Source: Ixodes scapularis
Taxonomy: Eukaryota > Arthropoda > Arachnida > Ixodida > Ixodidae
Length of the DNA stretch: 64,000 bases
Reading direction: 5' to 3'
Assembly: GCF_016920785.2 (NCBI RefSeq)
Contig: NW_024609835.1
Location: 171,798,995-171,862,994 of the forward strand
The position numbers and the translations under genes are program-made. Below the pieces are notes generated by a model. The model saw only the letters and a list, made by a program, of their open reading frames with translations. It had not been told where the DNA came from and did no database searches. The stretch's first letter is position 1; each line of letters opens with the position of its first letter. Of the stretch, positions 1 to 12,070 are shown piece after piece.

Positions 1-889
1 GCAACCTCAGTAGTAAAACGTTGTCGTGGCGACGTTCGAAAATGCAAGCTGTGACTTCGCAGACATCACTTCGTCAATTCAGCCATCTCTCATTTCTTTA
101 TGACGTTATTGATTTTTTTAAAAATATATTAGTAAAAATTCAACGGGTTAAGTAGTTTTCAGTGAAATCTGATATTGCTGAGCCAATTATCATTGTTGCG
201 GTGAAGCCCGCATACCGGAGCCGGAGGTTGGTATTACGCGATAAAAATGACTTATTCAACTGGTTGTCCTAAAACTACAACAAAAAAAGGTCAAGCAATA
301 TTTATACCCGGTTATTAAGCAGAATCTGGGCAATAAATTAAAAAAGTATGAACGAAATAAAAAATGGCTTTTTTGAGAAAATTGACTTCAAAATTTGCAT
401 ATTTTTCATTTTTGTCTATATTTGTGGCAGAATAAAAACAACACGGTAAAAACAATAACCAGAAAATACATGTCAATCGATAGCTTACATTGATAGCTAC
501 GCACAGATATCTGTCTCACGTCATTGCGGCCCACCATTCGTTTTATATAGCTGTCCCAAATTGCGTCACACTTGCTCTAGGTTGCATGTTTGAGATTTTT
601 TAGAAAATTAATTTAAAATAACAGAAGACAGAAATTTACCTTTAAAAATAGCCAAGTCTGCGTAAATATTGCGTAATAAATATAATAATTCTGCAAGAAT
701 TTGATATTTTGTAAATGGCGGCTAAAGTCGAGATAAAATCATATTGGGAATTTGACGTTTTCTACCCTGCAGCGCCTCAGAATTTTTTTCTCTCAAACTA
801 TACAATTCTAATTTTTTTCAAAGGCAGTTTCTTTCATCACAAGGATTCGGGTATCATATATATTTTTTACGATTAAATCTAAAGACCCC
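1..889. other. AT-rich stretch, no gene seen
   Basis: No frame encodes a domain I recognise and I see no terminal repeats. Short open frames in the AT-rich DNA are not convincing. Confidence 0.5.
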
Positions 890-899
890 CCCCGACAAG

Positions 900-2200
900 T
901 TTGGTCGAATTCAAATGAAATCACCCTACTATATATAAATGGTATAGTGAACATACCTGGCACTCCCGACATAATTCTATATGCAGATGATACCAATGAA
1001 TTTTTTAATGATAAGGATCTAAGTGTGATAGAAGATTTGTCAAATATGGTGGCTTCATGAACTAGCGCTCTGGCTAGACTCCAAGCAAATAGAACTGAAT
1101 GCCAACAAAACGAAATATATTATTTTTTAAACCGGGTCACAAGCAACTTCGTAGTAATCTTAATCTAAAAATAACTTTTAAAAACTTGGAATTGGAACGA
1201 GTTGTCCTCCCTTAAATTCTTGAGCGTCTGGTTTGAAGAAACCCTAAGCTGGTCGCGTCATATAGATCTTGTTCGCTCGAAAATATCTCAATCTATCGGA
1301 AGGATTTCTTTGAGTTTATACAAACTCAAAGAAATCCTTCCTTGTTGGCTTAAGCGTCACCTCTACTACACTCTAGTACAGTCCCATCTGCATTATTGTT
1401 TAATGGTCTGGGGAACCACTACAAAATCTAATTAGACTAGGATACTTGGTCTACAAAAGAAAGCAGTTCGTTGTATTGAGAACCTGGGTTATACTGATCA
1501 TACAGCTTCATATTTTGCAAGGCACCCACTTTTGGACTTTGAAAGCCTCTTTATCCTTAAACTTGCAATGTATATATATAGTAACTACACAGAGATGAAA
1601 ATGCATTTAGTGAGACCTACTACCCCAAGAAAACGCCATATAATCTGAGAAACGAAATCTATATGAAACCAAAAATACGAACCAATTACCGTTCCCAAGC
1701 AATAACTTGCAAAATACCCTAGCTCCTAAACAACCACCCCGATATCATTGAGTTAATAAAAAGTTCTACTTCACTTTTCACCTCCAAGAAAAATATGAAA
1801 CGTTATCTCCTGCCAGTGTTGTGAAACTGTTTACTTAACCATTTTCTGTCTGTTTATGGGGCTGATTATCAGTTTTTGTTTTCTTTAATCATCCTTGTTA
1901 ACCGATACTTTGCTTTGTAAGCGACAAGTTCCTAGCGATTTATTACTGTCAATTCTATTAAGTGCTTTATCATGTATATTAGTATTTATATGTGTGTAAT
2001 TTTATTATTACTGTTGTTTGTTTTTGTTTTGTATAAGAATATTGTTTTGTGGACACGATATTGACTCCACAGTTTTGTTTGCGTTTACTGCTGTATGCTG
2101 CTGAGCTATGTAGAGTGTGGTGGGGCCTCGTCAGGCAAAATTTGTTTACCTTTTGCCCCTCCACCCGCGACTCAAGGAGTCCAAATAAAGATAAAAATTG
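900..2200 (+). pseudogene. LINE remnant: C-terminal half of reverse transcriptase plus 3'UTR
   Basis: Three-frame reading of the plus strand gives the end of a non-LTR reverse transcriptase. The catalytic box reads LYADDTNEFF near 977-1006, followed by LNANKTKYIIF (about 1097-1130), then an open stretch 1202-1432 with LYYTLVQSHLHY and VWGTT, the usual thumb region of CR1/Jockey-type elements. A stop near 1822 closes the protein. The following roughly 375 bases look like a 3'UTR with an AATAAAG signal at 2184-2190. Endonuclease and N-terminal RT are missing (5' truncation) and several frameshifts and stops make it non-functional. Clade is uncertain. Confidence 0.75.
1298..1341. repeat. perfect 20-bp hairpin inside the LINE remnant
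   Basis: Arms 1298-1317 and 1322-1341 are exact reverse complements separated by 4 bases. The hairpin lies in RT coding sequence and appears to add a few residues between the conserved SIG and LYKLKE blocks, so it probably arose by a local inverted duplication (inference). Confidence 0.8.
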
Positions 2201-2293
2201 ACGTTTTTAAAGGAGTATTCAAGTCTACATATTTGCATACAGTGGCCGTTATCTGATTTTATATGCGATTAAAAAAAAACTTTGGGGGGATAT

Positions 2294-2667
2294 TGCTGCC
2301 CGCAGGGCCGAACAAGCAGCGCTCGGTCACGGAATTCTAGTAGATTCGCGTTTAGTTTCACTCGGGGCGTAACTTTTATTATTCGTCCTAGTTTCTTGTT
2401 CTCCAAAGTGCCTGTTCATTCTCAACCCGAATGCCCGGTGCTCGAACCTTCTGGGCCGAAATTTTGCGATGCCCACGCACACTAGATAAGGAGCTCCTTG
2501 TGACCTTGTAGAGTAAGTCTCGCTCCTGCTTCCTATTGGGCAGCTGCATCTCAGAACGCTTTTCTGCTGTCTCGACGCTTGCTATTTATTTTGTTTGGCA
2601 AAAGTTCGCCGACTAAACCATTCTTTTCAGTTAATTATTTATCGCCTCTTTGCCTTACTCCGTGACA
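2294..2667 (+). repeat. gypsy A 5' LTR
   Basis: Begins TGCTGCC and ends GTGACA (TG...CA). It aligns along its whole length with 11203-12065 once the inserted MITE is removed; shared blocks include GCTCGGTCACGGAATTCTAG and TTTATTTTGTTTGGCA. It is followed by TCTCTGGTGGAGGTGCGGGG, where a primer-binding site would be; I cannot assign the tRNA. Confidence 0.85.
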
Positions 2668-2861
2668 TCTCTGGTGGAGGTGCGGGGTACCGCAGCCCAT
2701 GAAGCGCACCTCTCCGAGGCATCGTAGCGGAAGCCCAGCCCCGGCTCAAGAAGACCATCCATGGGAATAACCGAAACCCAAGGAAGCCACCGAATGAAAT
2801 ATAAGCCCCGGAATTCAGACTTCTACCGGACCCCCAGTGGAGGAAGTCGACGAAACCAACT

Positions 2862-3505
2862 ATGATCTCCCGGGGCCTGCAAACTGAGACTCCCGCCGCT
2901 GCTTCTCCCGCCGTTTACCAGCCCGTCGACTTCCGTAAGCCGACGTCCTTCCACGGCGAGATCCACGAGGACGTCGAGGACTGGATCCAACACTATGAGC
3001 GCGTGGCACGCCACAATGGTTGGACTGCCAAGCAGAACCTACAGAACCTCTACTTTTCGCTCGAAAGTGCTGCGAGGCACTGTTTCGACAATCACGAGGC
3101 TTCGCTCACGTCGTGGGACATCTGTGTGGCCGAGTTGAAGCGGACGCTTACGAGCCAACACTTACAGCTGTAGGTGGAGGATCTGTTTCAAGCATGGATT
3201 CAGGCCCCTAACGAAAGCGTAATCAGCTTCGTTGAAAATGTGCTACGCCTAACTGCACGAGCCGATCCGCAAGCCACCGATGATAAAAACTTGCGCTTCC
3301 TCATAAAAGGCGTGAAGTGCGAAATCTTCGGCGGACTTTTTCGGAACCCCCCGACAACCGTTGAAGAATTTTTGCTGAAGCAACAAACATCGAGCAGGCT
3401 CTAACCGCCCGAGCGCGAAACTATTACCCTCTAACCGAAGACTCGACTCTGGTATCGGCCAGCTCCGAGTTCAGCACCAGCGCCGACAGGCTTCGCGAGA
3501 TCATC
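2862..3505 (+). pseudogene. gag: gypsy A gag (capsid N-terminal part), broken
   Basis: The frame from ATG 2862 has gypsy-type capsid features: FHGEIHEDVEDWIQHYERV (about residues 29-47) and further helical sequence to LQL. An in-frame TAG at 3171-3173 interrupts it; the same frame continues as VEDLFQAWIQAP and LRLTARADPQAT to 3404. A shift near 3380 moves the rest (YYPLTEDSTLVSAS) into another frame. Coding similarity stops at about 3505 where the antisense LINE begins. No CCHC knuckle or protease remains. Length is roughly half of a normal gypsy gag. Confidence 0.8.
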
Positions 3506-3599
3506 CCAGATTGTTTTATTCATTAAGGGTTTATGGCACATCAGCATCTAAGGCTATAATGCGCCAAGCTTAGGCTATTGCAATTCGGGTGTAATAAGA

Positions 3600-6500
3600 G
3601 GAGAGAGCTATAGTAGCGGAATATGTGATACAACTATGAACATGAATGTTTATAAGTGTAAACAATCTGACGATGGGTCTAGGAGGGAAAGTAAAATCAC
3701 AGTCGGTATAGACGGCCAATATCTGTGAAAAAAATAAAAACACAACTGTATCGAATGAGCGGTTCATCACCTAGTAGTAGGGCAAGGTGTAGTGGAATTT
3801 GTTCATTATAAAGCAGTGAACAGTGTTTATATCGGTATTCGTCCTACATAGGGCATTCAATGAATATGTGCATATTACTTAGAGGAAAGTCAGTGTACAG
3901 ATTCAGGGGCATCCTCCCGCTCAAATGGTGTCCATGTGTGAGACGGGTATGACCGATTCGTAACCTACAAAGTATGACTTCATTAAAGCGCTCCTGGTGT
4001 CGGGCACTCTCCCACTCGCCTAGAAAAGGTTAGATTGCATGTAGTTTGTTGCGGGTTTCATTGTTCCACTGCAGTTGCGACTTCGCTTTGATGCAACGTT
4101 TAAGAGAGTTGTAATCTTTGTATGGTATTTGGTGTGTATCAATTTCTCTATCATTAGCGGAGCTGGCTGCGCAATCAGCCGCTTCATTTAAAGGAATGCC
4201 AACATGGCGAGGAACCCAGCATAGGATTATGTCAAGACTTTTATGTGCAGCCAGGATAATCTTGTTCTTTATCTCAGAAAACAGTCGTTTTTTTCAACCG
4301 TTCATTGATGTGACTGCCTTCAGAAAACTCAAAGAGTCGGTGTATATTGCATCGTGAGGAAGCCGTTTTTTGATAATGTAACCAACAGCCAGCAGCAAAC
4401 CATAAAGCTCTGCTGTTAGTATACTGGTTTTTGAATTGCTTCTTTCTACCTGATTTACCAGTGATCCCACCATAGCCTACTAACGAGTCTTTTTGTCCCG
4501 TCTGTATAAAAACTGGCGTACTCGTGGTACCTGGTCTGAAGCTCAAAAAGTACTGCCTGATGAATTTCTGTGGAACATCCTGTTCGTTATACTTGGTGAG
4601 TATGAGGTCGGAATGTATGTGGCAGTTGTTCCATGGAACTATATCTGGTGGGTACTGGACTAACAGAGGCTTTGCATCCATCCCAACAGATTGTGCTCCA
4701 GTATTATTCCTCATAGAAAAACAGAAGACTACGGAAGTTTTGTTTTAAAATGTGCGTTGAAACTTTATTGTCTCAATATTCTCTCGTACGGGGTGCTCCG
4801 CGACAGAACGTACCCTGACAGAGTACATAAAACCTGGAAAAACCTTCTATACTCCAGGGACAGTTCATTTGCTTCCGCATAAAGGCTAAGCACTGGGGAG
4901 GTGCGAAATGCACCAGTAGCCAGTCGCAGTCCCTAATGACGAATAGGATCGAACATTGTTAGAACTGATGCCCGAGCAGAGTTATAGACAATACAACCAT
5001 AATCATGCTGAGACCGAAGGACTGTGCGATAGATATGAAACAGGCGCAGTCGGTCAGAGCCCTATGATACATGGGAAAAGACCTTAAGGGTGTTGAAAGA
5101 CCTAAGACACTTGAGGTTTAAGCTCTTAACGTGTCGAACAAAACTCAGCTTTAAATGAAAAGCAAGGTCCGAAATCTTGCGTTCATTTTCTACATAAACA
5201 GGTGAACAATACATGCTGAAGGACGGTTCCTGAAGAACACAACGTCGACAAGAAAATCTGACATAGGCTTTTTTTTTTTTTTTGGGGGGGGGGGTGGGGG
5301 GCGGGGGGAAAGCTTAAAACCATTTTTATTGGCCCATCTGACCAAATCATGAACCGCAAGTTGGATCCGACGTTCAGAAATTGAGGAATTACAGGATGAA
5401 ACGGAGATCTGGAGATCATCATCATATAAAGAATATTGCACTGAAGGAGGAATTGCACGGCCAATGGAATTAAGTTTGACAATAAAAAGAGTGACTCAGT
5501 AGACCCCCCTGAGGGACTCGATTTTCCTGTAAAAAGTCCTTAAAAGAGTTTTCCCCAGCCTCACGCGGAAAGAACGGTGCTCCAGATAACTCTCTATAGC
5601 CCTCAACCTTCGGCCACGGAAACCCAGATCGAATAAATCTTGCAGTATGCCGTAACGCCAAATCGTGTCGTATGCGTTCTCCAAATCTAAGGAGACGAAG
5701 GGACACTGTTGCTTGTTGACAAACGCCTCACGCATGAAAGTCTCAAAGCGGACGAGATGATCGACAGTGGACCGTGCTGAACGAAAGCCACATTGAACAT
5801 ATCAAGGCAGTGGTTTTGTTCTAAAAAAAAAACAAAAAAACATGAGTCTCTTGTAAATCATCCTTTCCAATGTCTTGGAAATACAGCTAGTTAGAGATAT
5901 AGGTCTGAAGCTAGATGCACAAGAGGGATTTTTGCCAAGTACAAAATTAGCTGCATAGTGGATGGATGAGGATGTGCGAGCATTTTGTAATGAATACCAT
6001 CTGGTCTAGGAGCAGTTTGTTTGGAACATAGAAGTACCATTCGAAGCTTGTATAATGTAAAAAAAGTATTTAAGGGTTCGTGCATGCCACCTGATGTGAT
6101 AACAGCTTTTGTTCTGCATTTATCTTGGGTCGCTGAAACGTTTGAGTGTAATTTCGGGAACTGGAGTCATACTCGAAATGCTCACCGAGCATGTTGGCCT
6201 GTTCTTTAAGACTTGCAGGACACACTCCATTACGGCTTAAGAGGAGGGCAGTGAATGCCCAGTAAGAGCCGTCAATTTTATATATGCGATCCCACACTTT
6301 CTTTGCACATACAGTGCTATTAATTGAGGAAGCCTACCCTCTACACCTTTTCTTTTGTTCGATTGCCTTCGAATATGCCTCGCCCGGGCTCTTTTTTTTT
6401 CAAGTTCAATAAGATTGTGTGTTGTAGGGTAGCGCCTAAAAATACCCTATGCTAGATTTTGTTCTTTTCTGTCCAAACGGCAACCTTTGTTCTACCAAGG

Positions 6501-7360
6501 CTTAGGTCTCCTGGTTAGATGTGAGGACGTCATGGGGTTGGAGAGAATGGCAGCCTCTAAAATGTGCTGAGTGATATGTTCAGTGACTCTGTCGATATCA
6601 AGATCGTCAAGTAATGTGCATGTTAAAAAAGATGATTCTTTAAAAGTTGACCAGTTGGTGTTTTCAAATTTCCAACGAGGAGAGCGCGTTGGGACGTCGT
6701 AGGAAGATGGTTAAAATGACGGGAAAGTGGTCACTACCGTGAGGATTCGGGATTTGCATCCATGAAAGCAATGGGAATATTGATGGGGGACAAACAGACT
6801 GGTCAATGGAAGTAAAAAGAGTTGCTGAGCAAAAATATGCAGATCAATTTGTGCTTAGCAGCGATAATCCCGTAGAAAGCAAAAAAACGTTCAACTAGGG
6901 CCCCTCTAGTATCCAGTCTGTCACTACCCCACAGAAGATTGATTGCATTAAAATCTCCTAGAAGCAAAAAAAGGTCAAGGAATTTGATTAACCAGGTTTT
7001 CTAGCTCCTTCATATGCAACTGATAGGTTGGAGGTACATACAAAAAAATAGGCTTTAATCATTCGATCTAACAGAATGCGTCTAGCCACTGCCTCCAGTG
7101 AAGTCTGCAGGGCCACCTTGTTACAAGGAACCAAACGTTGCACAACCACCGCAACACCTCCAACTGCGTGAGTTGCATGTGTACGGTCCCTAGGAAACAT
7201 CTGGAAGTGTTTTAAAACATTAGTGTGGGTGGTCTTTAGGAACGTTTCCTGTAAGCAACATGCAATTGGCGGCTGATCTAAAAAGTATCTCAGATCGTCG
7301 TAGTTCGGTAGGAGGCCTCTGAAGTTCCACTGAAGGAAGAAAGACGTTTATCTTCAATAA
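3600..7360 (-). pseudogene. LINE-1 ORF2 (endonuclease-RT-RNase H), broken
   Basis: Minus-strand fragments appear in the expected order. Apurinic-type endonuclease: QWNFRGLLPNYDDL with CLQET (about 7335-7240). Reverse transcriptase: FVSLDLENAYDTIW (about 5700-5655), RVRLG with a PQGG block (about 5600-5500), and the catalytic box as YDDDLQIS where YADD or YVDD is expected (about 5426-5400), so a catalytic-site change is visible. A later block GLRLATGAF lies near 4940. RNase H: KDSLVGYGG (about 4497-4465) and IYTDSLSFL (about 4350-4322). Many frameshifts and stops; not functional. Confidence 0.75.
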
Positions 7361-7452
7361 AGTAAACGGTTCAATATATGCGTATTACAAAAACAGAATG
7401 TGAAATGTACTGTATGTTTTTTTTGGTGCCACAATCCCCAGGATAGTTTTAT

Positions 7453-8721
7453 TCATTGCACTGTCCTTAGAGAGTCCTGCAGCGTCGCAGAAAACTGAGG
7501 AGAAAGACCCTGATCTAGAGAGAGGAAGGTCCTCATCAGAGAGAGTGATGTTCTCATCAGTTTGCTCATCCAATGAAACCTTGGGTCCTTTGGGCGGCAA
7601 AGGTGACTGACCGCCCAGCATTTAAAGAGCTGCCAGAGGCCCGGGGAGGCAGCCCCCAACCCCCGCTAGAAGGGCCAGTGGTGCCGGTGAGGGCACGCCT
7701 GGCTGTTTGGAGGGTGCAGTACCCTTTTTAGAGGGCACAACAACCTCATTAGAGCATGAAGGCGGTGGGTTGCCCACCGTCTTCGGACGTTCGTAAGAGG
7801 ACCCTTGTGCAGAAGACAGGTCTTCCGGGGAAGTGTGCGTCTTCATGGATGCCATAGACAGTGAGGGTCCCCTTTGCACTGCCTGGGCGTATGTACCCCT
7901 TGCCTTGAAGGCAAACTGTTATCTGGCGTGTTGGTAGCTGAGATTGTGTTTGACCTTAAACGTAATTATCTCTGTCTCTTCCTTCCACTTGGGACATGTG
8001 CGTGAAAAAGCGGGGTGTTCGGCCACAGTTTACGTATTTAGGGTAATTTTCACAAATGTCAGCGACGTCGTCAGTGGCAGTGCATTTTTGGGCAGGTTTC
8101 TTGGCCGCGGCAGTGTCGGGAACCATGCCCAAAATATTGGCAACGAAAGCACCGTTGTGGATTTGTAACAAAAGGACAGACTCTGCAGTTCAGATACCCT
8201 TCCTTCACGGTGAAAGGCAGAGAGTGGAGTTCGAATGTCAGGACTAGGTGTCGGGTCGGTATCTCCTGTCGGTCTTGTCGTAGAGTGATTCGCCGCACGG
8301 CTACAGCAGCACTCCGACACAGACCTTCAAGGATTTCCTCTTCAGTACACTGAAGGAGGTCTTCCTGGGAGATGACGCCGCAAACAGTATTCAAAGGGCA
8401 GTGCAGGGTTGCAGAAGCTTGGTCTTCGCCTAAGTTTGTCAACTTGAGTAAGGTTGTGCTTTAAGGTTTATTTTCTACTTCAACAAAAAGGTCCCCATCA
8501 AGTTTTCTTTTTGCCTTGTAATTTTTTTTGGTTGTTTGCTCTAGGACCTTAGAGACAAGGAAAAGTGAAATCTTTGACAACGGTAGACTGTCGCGTGTAG
8601 CTTGAACTACATGGAAACGTGAGAAGGTGTCGGGATCTTCGGCTTTTGCGAAAACAGAGCGAGCGGGGCAAACCCTTTTAAGGGGTCGCTCTGCTCGGCG
8701 TTTAGAAGAAAGGGACGCCAT
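7453..8721 (-). pseudogene. LINE-1 ORF1 (nucleic-acid-binding gag-like protein), broken
   Basis: Minus-strand ATG at 8721 opens MASLSSKRRAERPLKR. The frame stops after about 86 residues near 8461 and coding resumes in another frame (8442-8071) with a CCHC knuckle CFRCQYFGHGSRHC (CX2CX4HX4C, about 8151-8109). The C-terminal tail is Pro/Ser rich (SKQPGVPSPAPLALLAG) and ends near 7453. Such proteins bind the element RNA in a ribonucleoprotein particle. At least three frame breaks make it non-functional. Confidence 0.7.
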
Positions 8722-8949
8722 AAAAATATAAAGCTGTTCGGAATCCGCTGTGCACCGCCCACCCCCGAGCCCATCAAGGGTATACGTAATGTGTCATACC
8801 AAGAGTGGCTTGACTGACACACTTACGCTACCAGTACTGCCGGGAAACTGTAACCAAGTGTGAATCTGGACGAGGGCATCTTTCACGGCCCAAGTTAGCC
8901 CTTGCGACCAAAGAAGGTGAAATAAGAAGGAAGAGGAGAACGAGAAGAG

Positions 8950-11090
8950 TGGTAAAAAGGGAGCACGCTTCGATTCTGCGTAGACTATAAGGCTCAACGA
9001 AGTGACGAAGAAAGACGCGTGTCCGCTGCCCGCATCGACGAAAAACTGGAGCGTCTGCGGCACTCTCAATACTTCCCGTCGATGGACCTGAAGAGTGGCT
9101 ACTGGCAGGCCGAAGTCGACTAACGGGTCCGAGAGAAGATTGCCTTTGTCACGCCCAATGGACTCTAGGAGTTAAAGGAGATGCCATTCGAACTATACAT
9201 GTCGCCGGCAACTTTTCAGCATTTCACGGACACCGTACTGGCAGGCCTCAAGTGGAAGGGCTTTCTCGTTTCCCTCGATGGCGTCCTGGTATCTTTGGTC
9301 AACTTCGACGAGCACTTGCGACGCCTTTGGGCCGTTCTTCAAGCAATCAGAACCGCTGGACTCACCCTCCAGCCGACGAGGTGCTTAGAAGACTCCCGCC
9401 GCAGCGGCGTTCCCACCGCTGACCGACAAAAGGCCGGTCCGAAGCTTCATTCCTGGAGCTTTGCGCGTACTACAGGCGGTTCGTTTGGGATTTTACCAAA
9501 ATTTGTGCGCCGCTCACGCACCTCAGGAAAGACGCCGTGAACTTCGAATGAAGAGTAAAAAAAAAAAACATGCATTCAACCAGCTAAATCGACGACTTCA
9601 GTCGCCACCGATTCTTGGCCATTTCGACCAATCAGCCGAAACGGAAGGTCACAAGGACGCCAGCAATACAGGACTCGGGGGGGTACTGGTCCAAAGACAG
9701 GAGGGTACAGAGCGCGTGATTGCCTAGCTAGCTGGACGTTGTCGAACGCCGAAAGAAATTACTCGACGACCGAGAAGGAATATGTAACCGTCGTCTGGGC
9801 CATCCCGAAATTCCGATTGTACTTATACGAGAGCCTTTTCCGAGCGGTCACCGACCACTCGCTCTGCTGGTTGGCGAGCCTGGAAACCCCATTGGGACGC
9901 CTCGCTCGATGAAGCCTATGACTGCAAGAGTACGACACGACCGCGGTCTACAAGTCAAGTCAAAAACACAGCAACGCCGACTGCCTGCCCAGATATGGCT
10001 CCTGATAATCCGTACGAGCCTTCGAAAAAAGATTTTTTCAGCTTGCCACGACGACCCGACATCTGGTCACCTTGGCTACAGCAGAAATCTCGCAAGGATC
10101 CAAGAGTACTAGTGGCCCAGGTTCCCGAAGACTGCACCTCTACACACGATCGTACCACGAGTGCCAGCGACGAAAGAAACCACCGGCGAAGCCGGCAGGC
10201 CTCCTGCCGCCGCTCGCGCCCCCTCTGCACCGTTCTAGCAGATTGGAATTTATCTTCTTGGACTTTTCTCGCCGTCGACGCAGGGAAACCGTTGGATAAT
10301 CATGGCAACTGATTATCTCACCCGGTAAGCCGAGACCAAAGCACCCCCGTCTGGAACCGCTGTGGAAGTAGCCAAGCTCTTCGTTGAGTCTATCATTCTC
10401 CGACACGGCGCTCTCCAAGTCCCGATTACGGACCGAGGCTCATCGTTCATGGCGCAACTGACACAAGAGATACTCCGCCTGAGCCCAACCGACCACAGTC
10501 AAAGAACGGCGTACCACCCGCAGATTAACAGGCTGACGGAGCGATTAAACAAGACCATCGCCGACATGATCTCGATGTGCGTGGACGTGGAAAACACGAT
10601 GTGGGATGAGGTGTTGCCCTACGTCACGTTTGCGTACAACGCGGCTGTTCAAGAAACCACTGGAATGACACCTTTTCAGCTGGTGTACGGCAGAACAATG
10701 ACGACGATGATCGACGCCATGCTGCCCCGCGACCCGACGAACGACGGCACCAACGACGCCCAGCTGGTCACTCAAAGGGCAGAAGAGGTACGCCAGCTAG
10801 CCAGCCTTCAGATAAAGGACCAACAAACAACGTGTCGCCGCTGGCCAAAACAACCTTCGCCGCCGCGACGTGGAGATCCAGCCCGGAGATAGGGTGTGGG
10901 TGTGGATATCCATTCACTGGCGCGGCCTCAGCGACAAACTGTTAAAAAGTTTGGACCCCACAAGGTCATTCGCCGCCTTGGGGTCCTAACTACGAAGTGC
11001 TGCCCGACGGAACCCGACCATCATGACGCCACCAGCCACGATCCAAAGTGGTCCACGTAGTTCGACTCAAGCCGTTCTACGCGCGTTAGG
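8950..11090 (+). pseudogene. pol: gypsy A pol (RT-RNase H-integrase), broken
   Basis: Plus-strand fragments: RT starts abruptly at about 8956 (GARF, then DYKAQRSDEE in the wrong frame), then MDLKSGYWQAEVD, MPFELYMSPATFQHF (9181 on). The YLDD box is replaced by SLDGVLV (about 9270), which would abolish catalysis. RNase H: AFNQLNRRLQSPPIL and DASNTGLGGVLVQRQ (9580-9700), with frame breaks afterwards. Integrase: HDDPTSGHLGYS and YHECQRRKKPP for the HHCC finger (10050-10180), then ITDRGSSFMAQL, YHPQINRLTERLNKTIADM and VTFAYNAAVQETTGM (10362-10720). Coding ends near 11090. Confidence 0.85.
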
Positions 11091-11183
11091 ATTGTGACAC
11101 TGCGTGTTTACTTCGTCTAATTGTATGTTTTTTTTTTGCGATTTTTGTTTTCCTTTTGCGTTGAGTCGGGACGATGCGCTTTT

Positions 11184-11202
11184 AAAGGGTAGGGGAGGAT
11201 AA
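11184..11202 (+). promoter_or_regulatory. gypsy A polypurine tract
   Basis: AAAGGGTAGGGGAGGATAA lies directly before the TGCCGCG start of the 3' LTR, the expected place for the plus-strand primer. Confidence 0.65.
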
Positions 11203-12065
11203 TGCCGCGCGCTTGGCCGAACAAGCGGGGCTCGGTCACGGAATTCTAGAACATTGGCGTTTATTCCTACCCGGAGCGTAACTTCTATAATTTCGTTCTA
11301 GTTTCTTGTTCTCTAAAAGTGCCTGCTCATGTTCAACTCTCACGCACGGTGCTCGAACCGTCTGGGCCGATTTTTCGCGATGCCGACGCACACAAGATAA
11401 GGAGCAGCCCCTGACCTTGTAGAGCCAGTCTCGCTCTCGCGTCTTGTCTGCCAGATCGCCACCCTCTTTTAAACTGTCTAGGCGCTCGTTCTTTATTTTG
11501 TTTGGCAGAAGTTCGCCGATTAAATTTTTTTTAGTTCATTATTTATTGCCTTTTTGCCTTAAGCCTGTTTCACAAACAGCCACTGTGCGAAAAACAGGAA
11601 TTCTGTGCGACAGCCGATGCAACGAGTGCGATCGTAATGTTTGGTTTCACATGCTACAACAACCGCGCGATTTCTGTCAACACGGCCGGCCCTTCTAGTT
11701 TCAGCGGACACGTACGCGACGCGTTTGACTTCGCATAAAGTGAAACAAAACATCTTAATAAACACAACTTTTTTACGAATACAAAATGCAACTAGAATTT
11801 TCTAATAATTAAGCATTAAACGGAAAGCTTTAAGGTGTCTATATTTATTTTTGAATTCGCAGCTAACGTGGATGAAAGCTAGATAATGAACGGCTGGTCG
11901 ACGAGGAAGCGACCGCAGCGACTCTGCGACAAGATACCAACTTGGTGGAAACCAGCCGCAGAGCCGCTGCGACAGTGCGACTGCGATTTCAATCGCACAT
12001 GCCTTTGAAATCGACCTGATTTCGGACGAGAATCGCAGCATATGAAACAGCCTTTACTCCGTGAA
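11203..12065 (+). repeat. gypsy A 3' LTR, split by a MITE
   Basis: Aligns with the 5' LTR from TGCCGCG to TTTTTGCCTTA (11561), is interrupted by 11562-12053 plus a duplicated TTA, and finishes as CTCCGTGAA at 12065. The next five bases, GATAT, match those before the 5' LTR. Removing the insert leaves about 368 bp against 374 bp for the 5' LTR. Confidence 0.8.
11562..12053. mobile_element. TTA-flanked MITE (PIF/Harbinger-like), 492 bp
   Basis: Terminal inverted repeats AGCCTGTTTCA and TGAAACAGCCT match at 10 of 11 positions. The element is flanked by TTA at 11559-11561 and 12054-12056, and the LTR provides an empty-site comparison (GCCTTACTCCGTGA in the 5' LTR). A 3-bp TWA duplication is typical of PIF/Harbinger. 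Both subterminal regions are rich in TGCGAC-like motifs. No coding capacity. Confidence 0.8.
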
Positions 12066-12070
12066 GATAT

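Larger units (their letters stand above)
3510..8945 (-). mobile_element. I-type LINE (LINE-1) inserted antisense in gypsy A
   Basis: A nearly full-length minus-strand non-LTR element: 5' end near 8945, ORF1 8721-7453, ORF2 about 7360-3600, 3' end near 3510, where the minus strand reads GATGTGCCATAAACCC followed by AATAAAA. ORF2 has endonuclease, reverse transcriptase and RNase H, which places it in the I/LOA-like group. I could not find a target duplication, and gypsy coding sequence is missing across the site, so a deletion may have accompanied or followed insertion. Many stops and frameshifts show it is old. Confidence 0.8.
2294..12065 (+). mobile_element. gypsy element A, degenerate, with nested LINE and MITE
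   Basis: A plus-strand Ty3/gypsy element bounded by two related LTRs (2294-2667 and 11203-12065). The five bases GATAT flank it on both sides (2289-2293 and 12066-12070), the expected gypsy target duplication. Order is LTR, gag fragment, [antisense LINE 3510-8945], RT, RNase H, integrase, polypurine tract, LTR [with a MITE at 11562-12053]. Gag zinc knuckle, protease and N-terminal RT are absent at the LINE insertion, so DNA was also lost there. Stops and frameshifts throughout mean it cannot move by itself. Confidence 0.85.
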
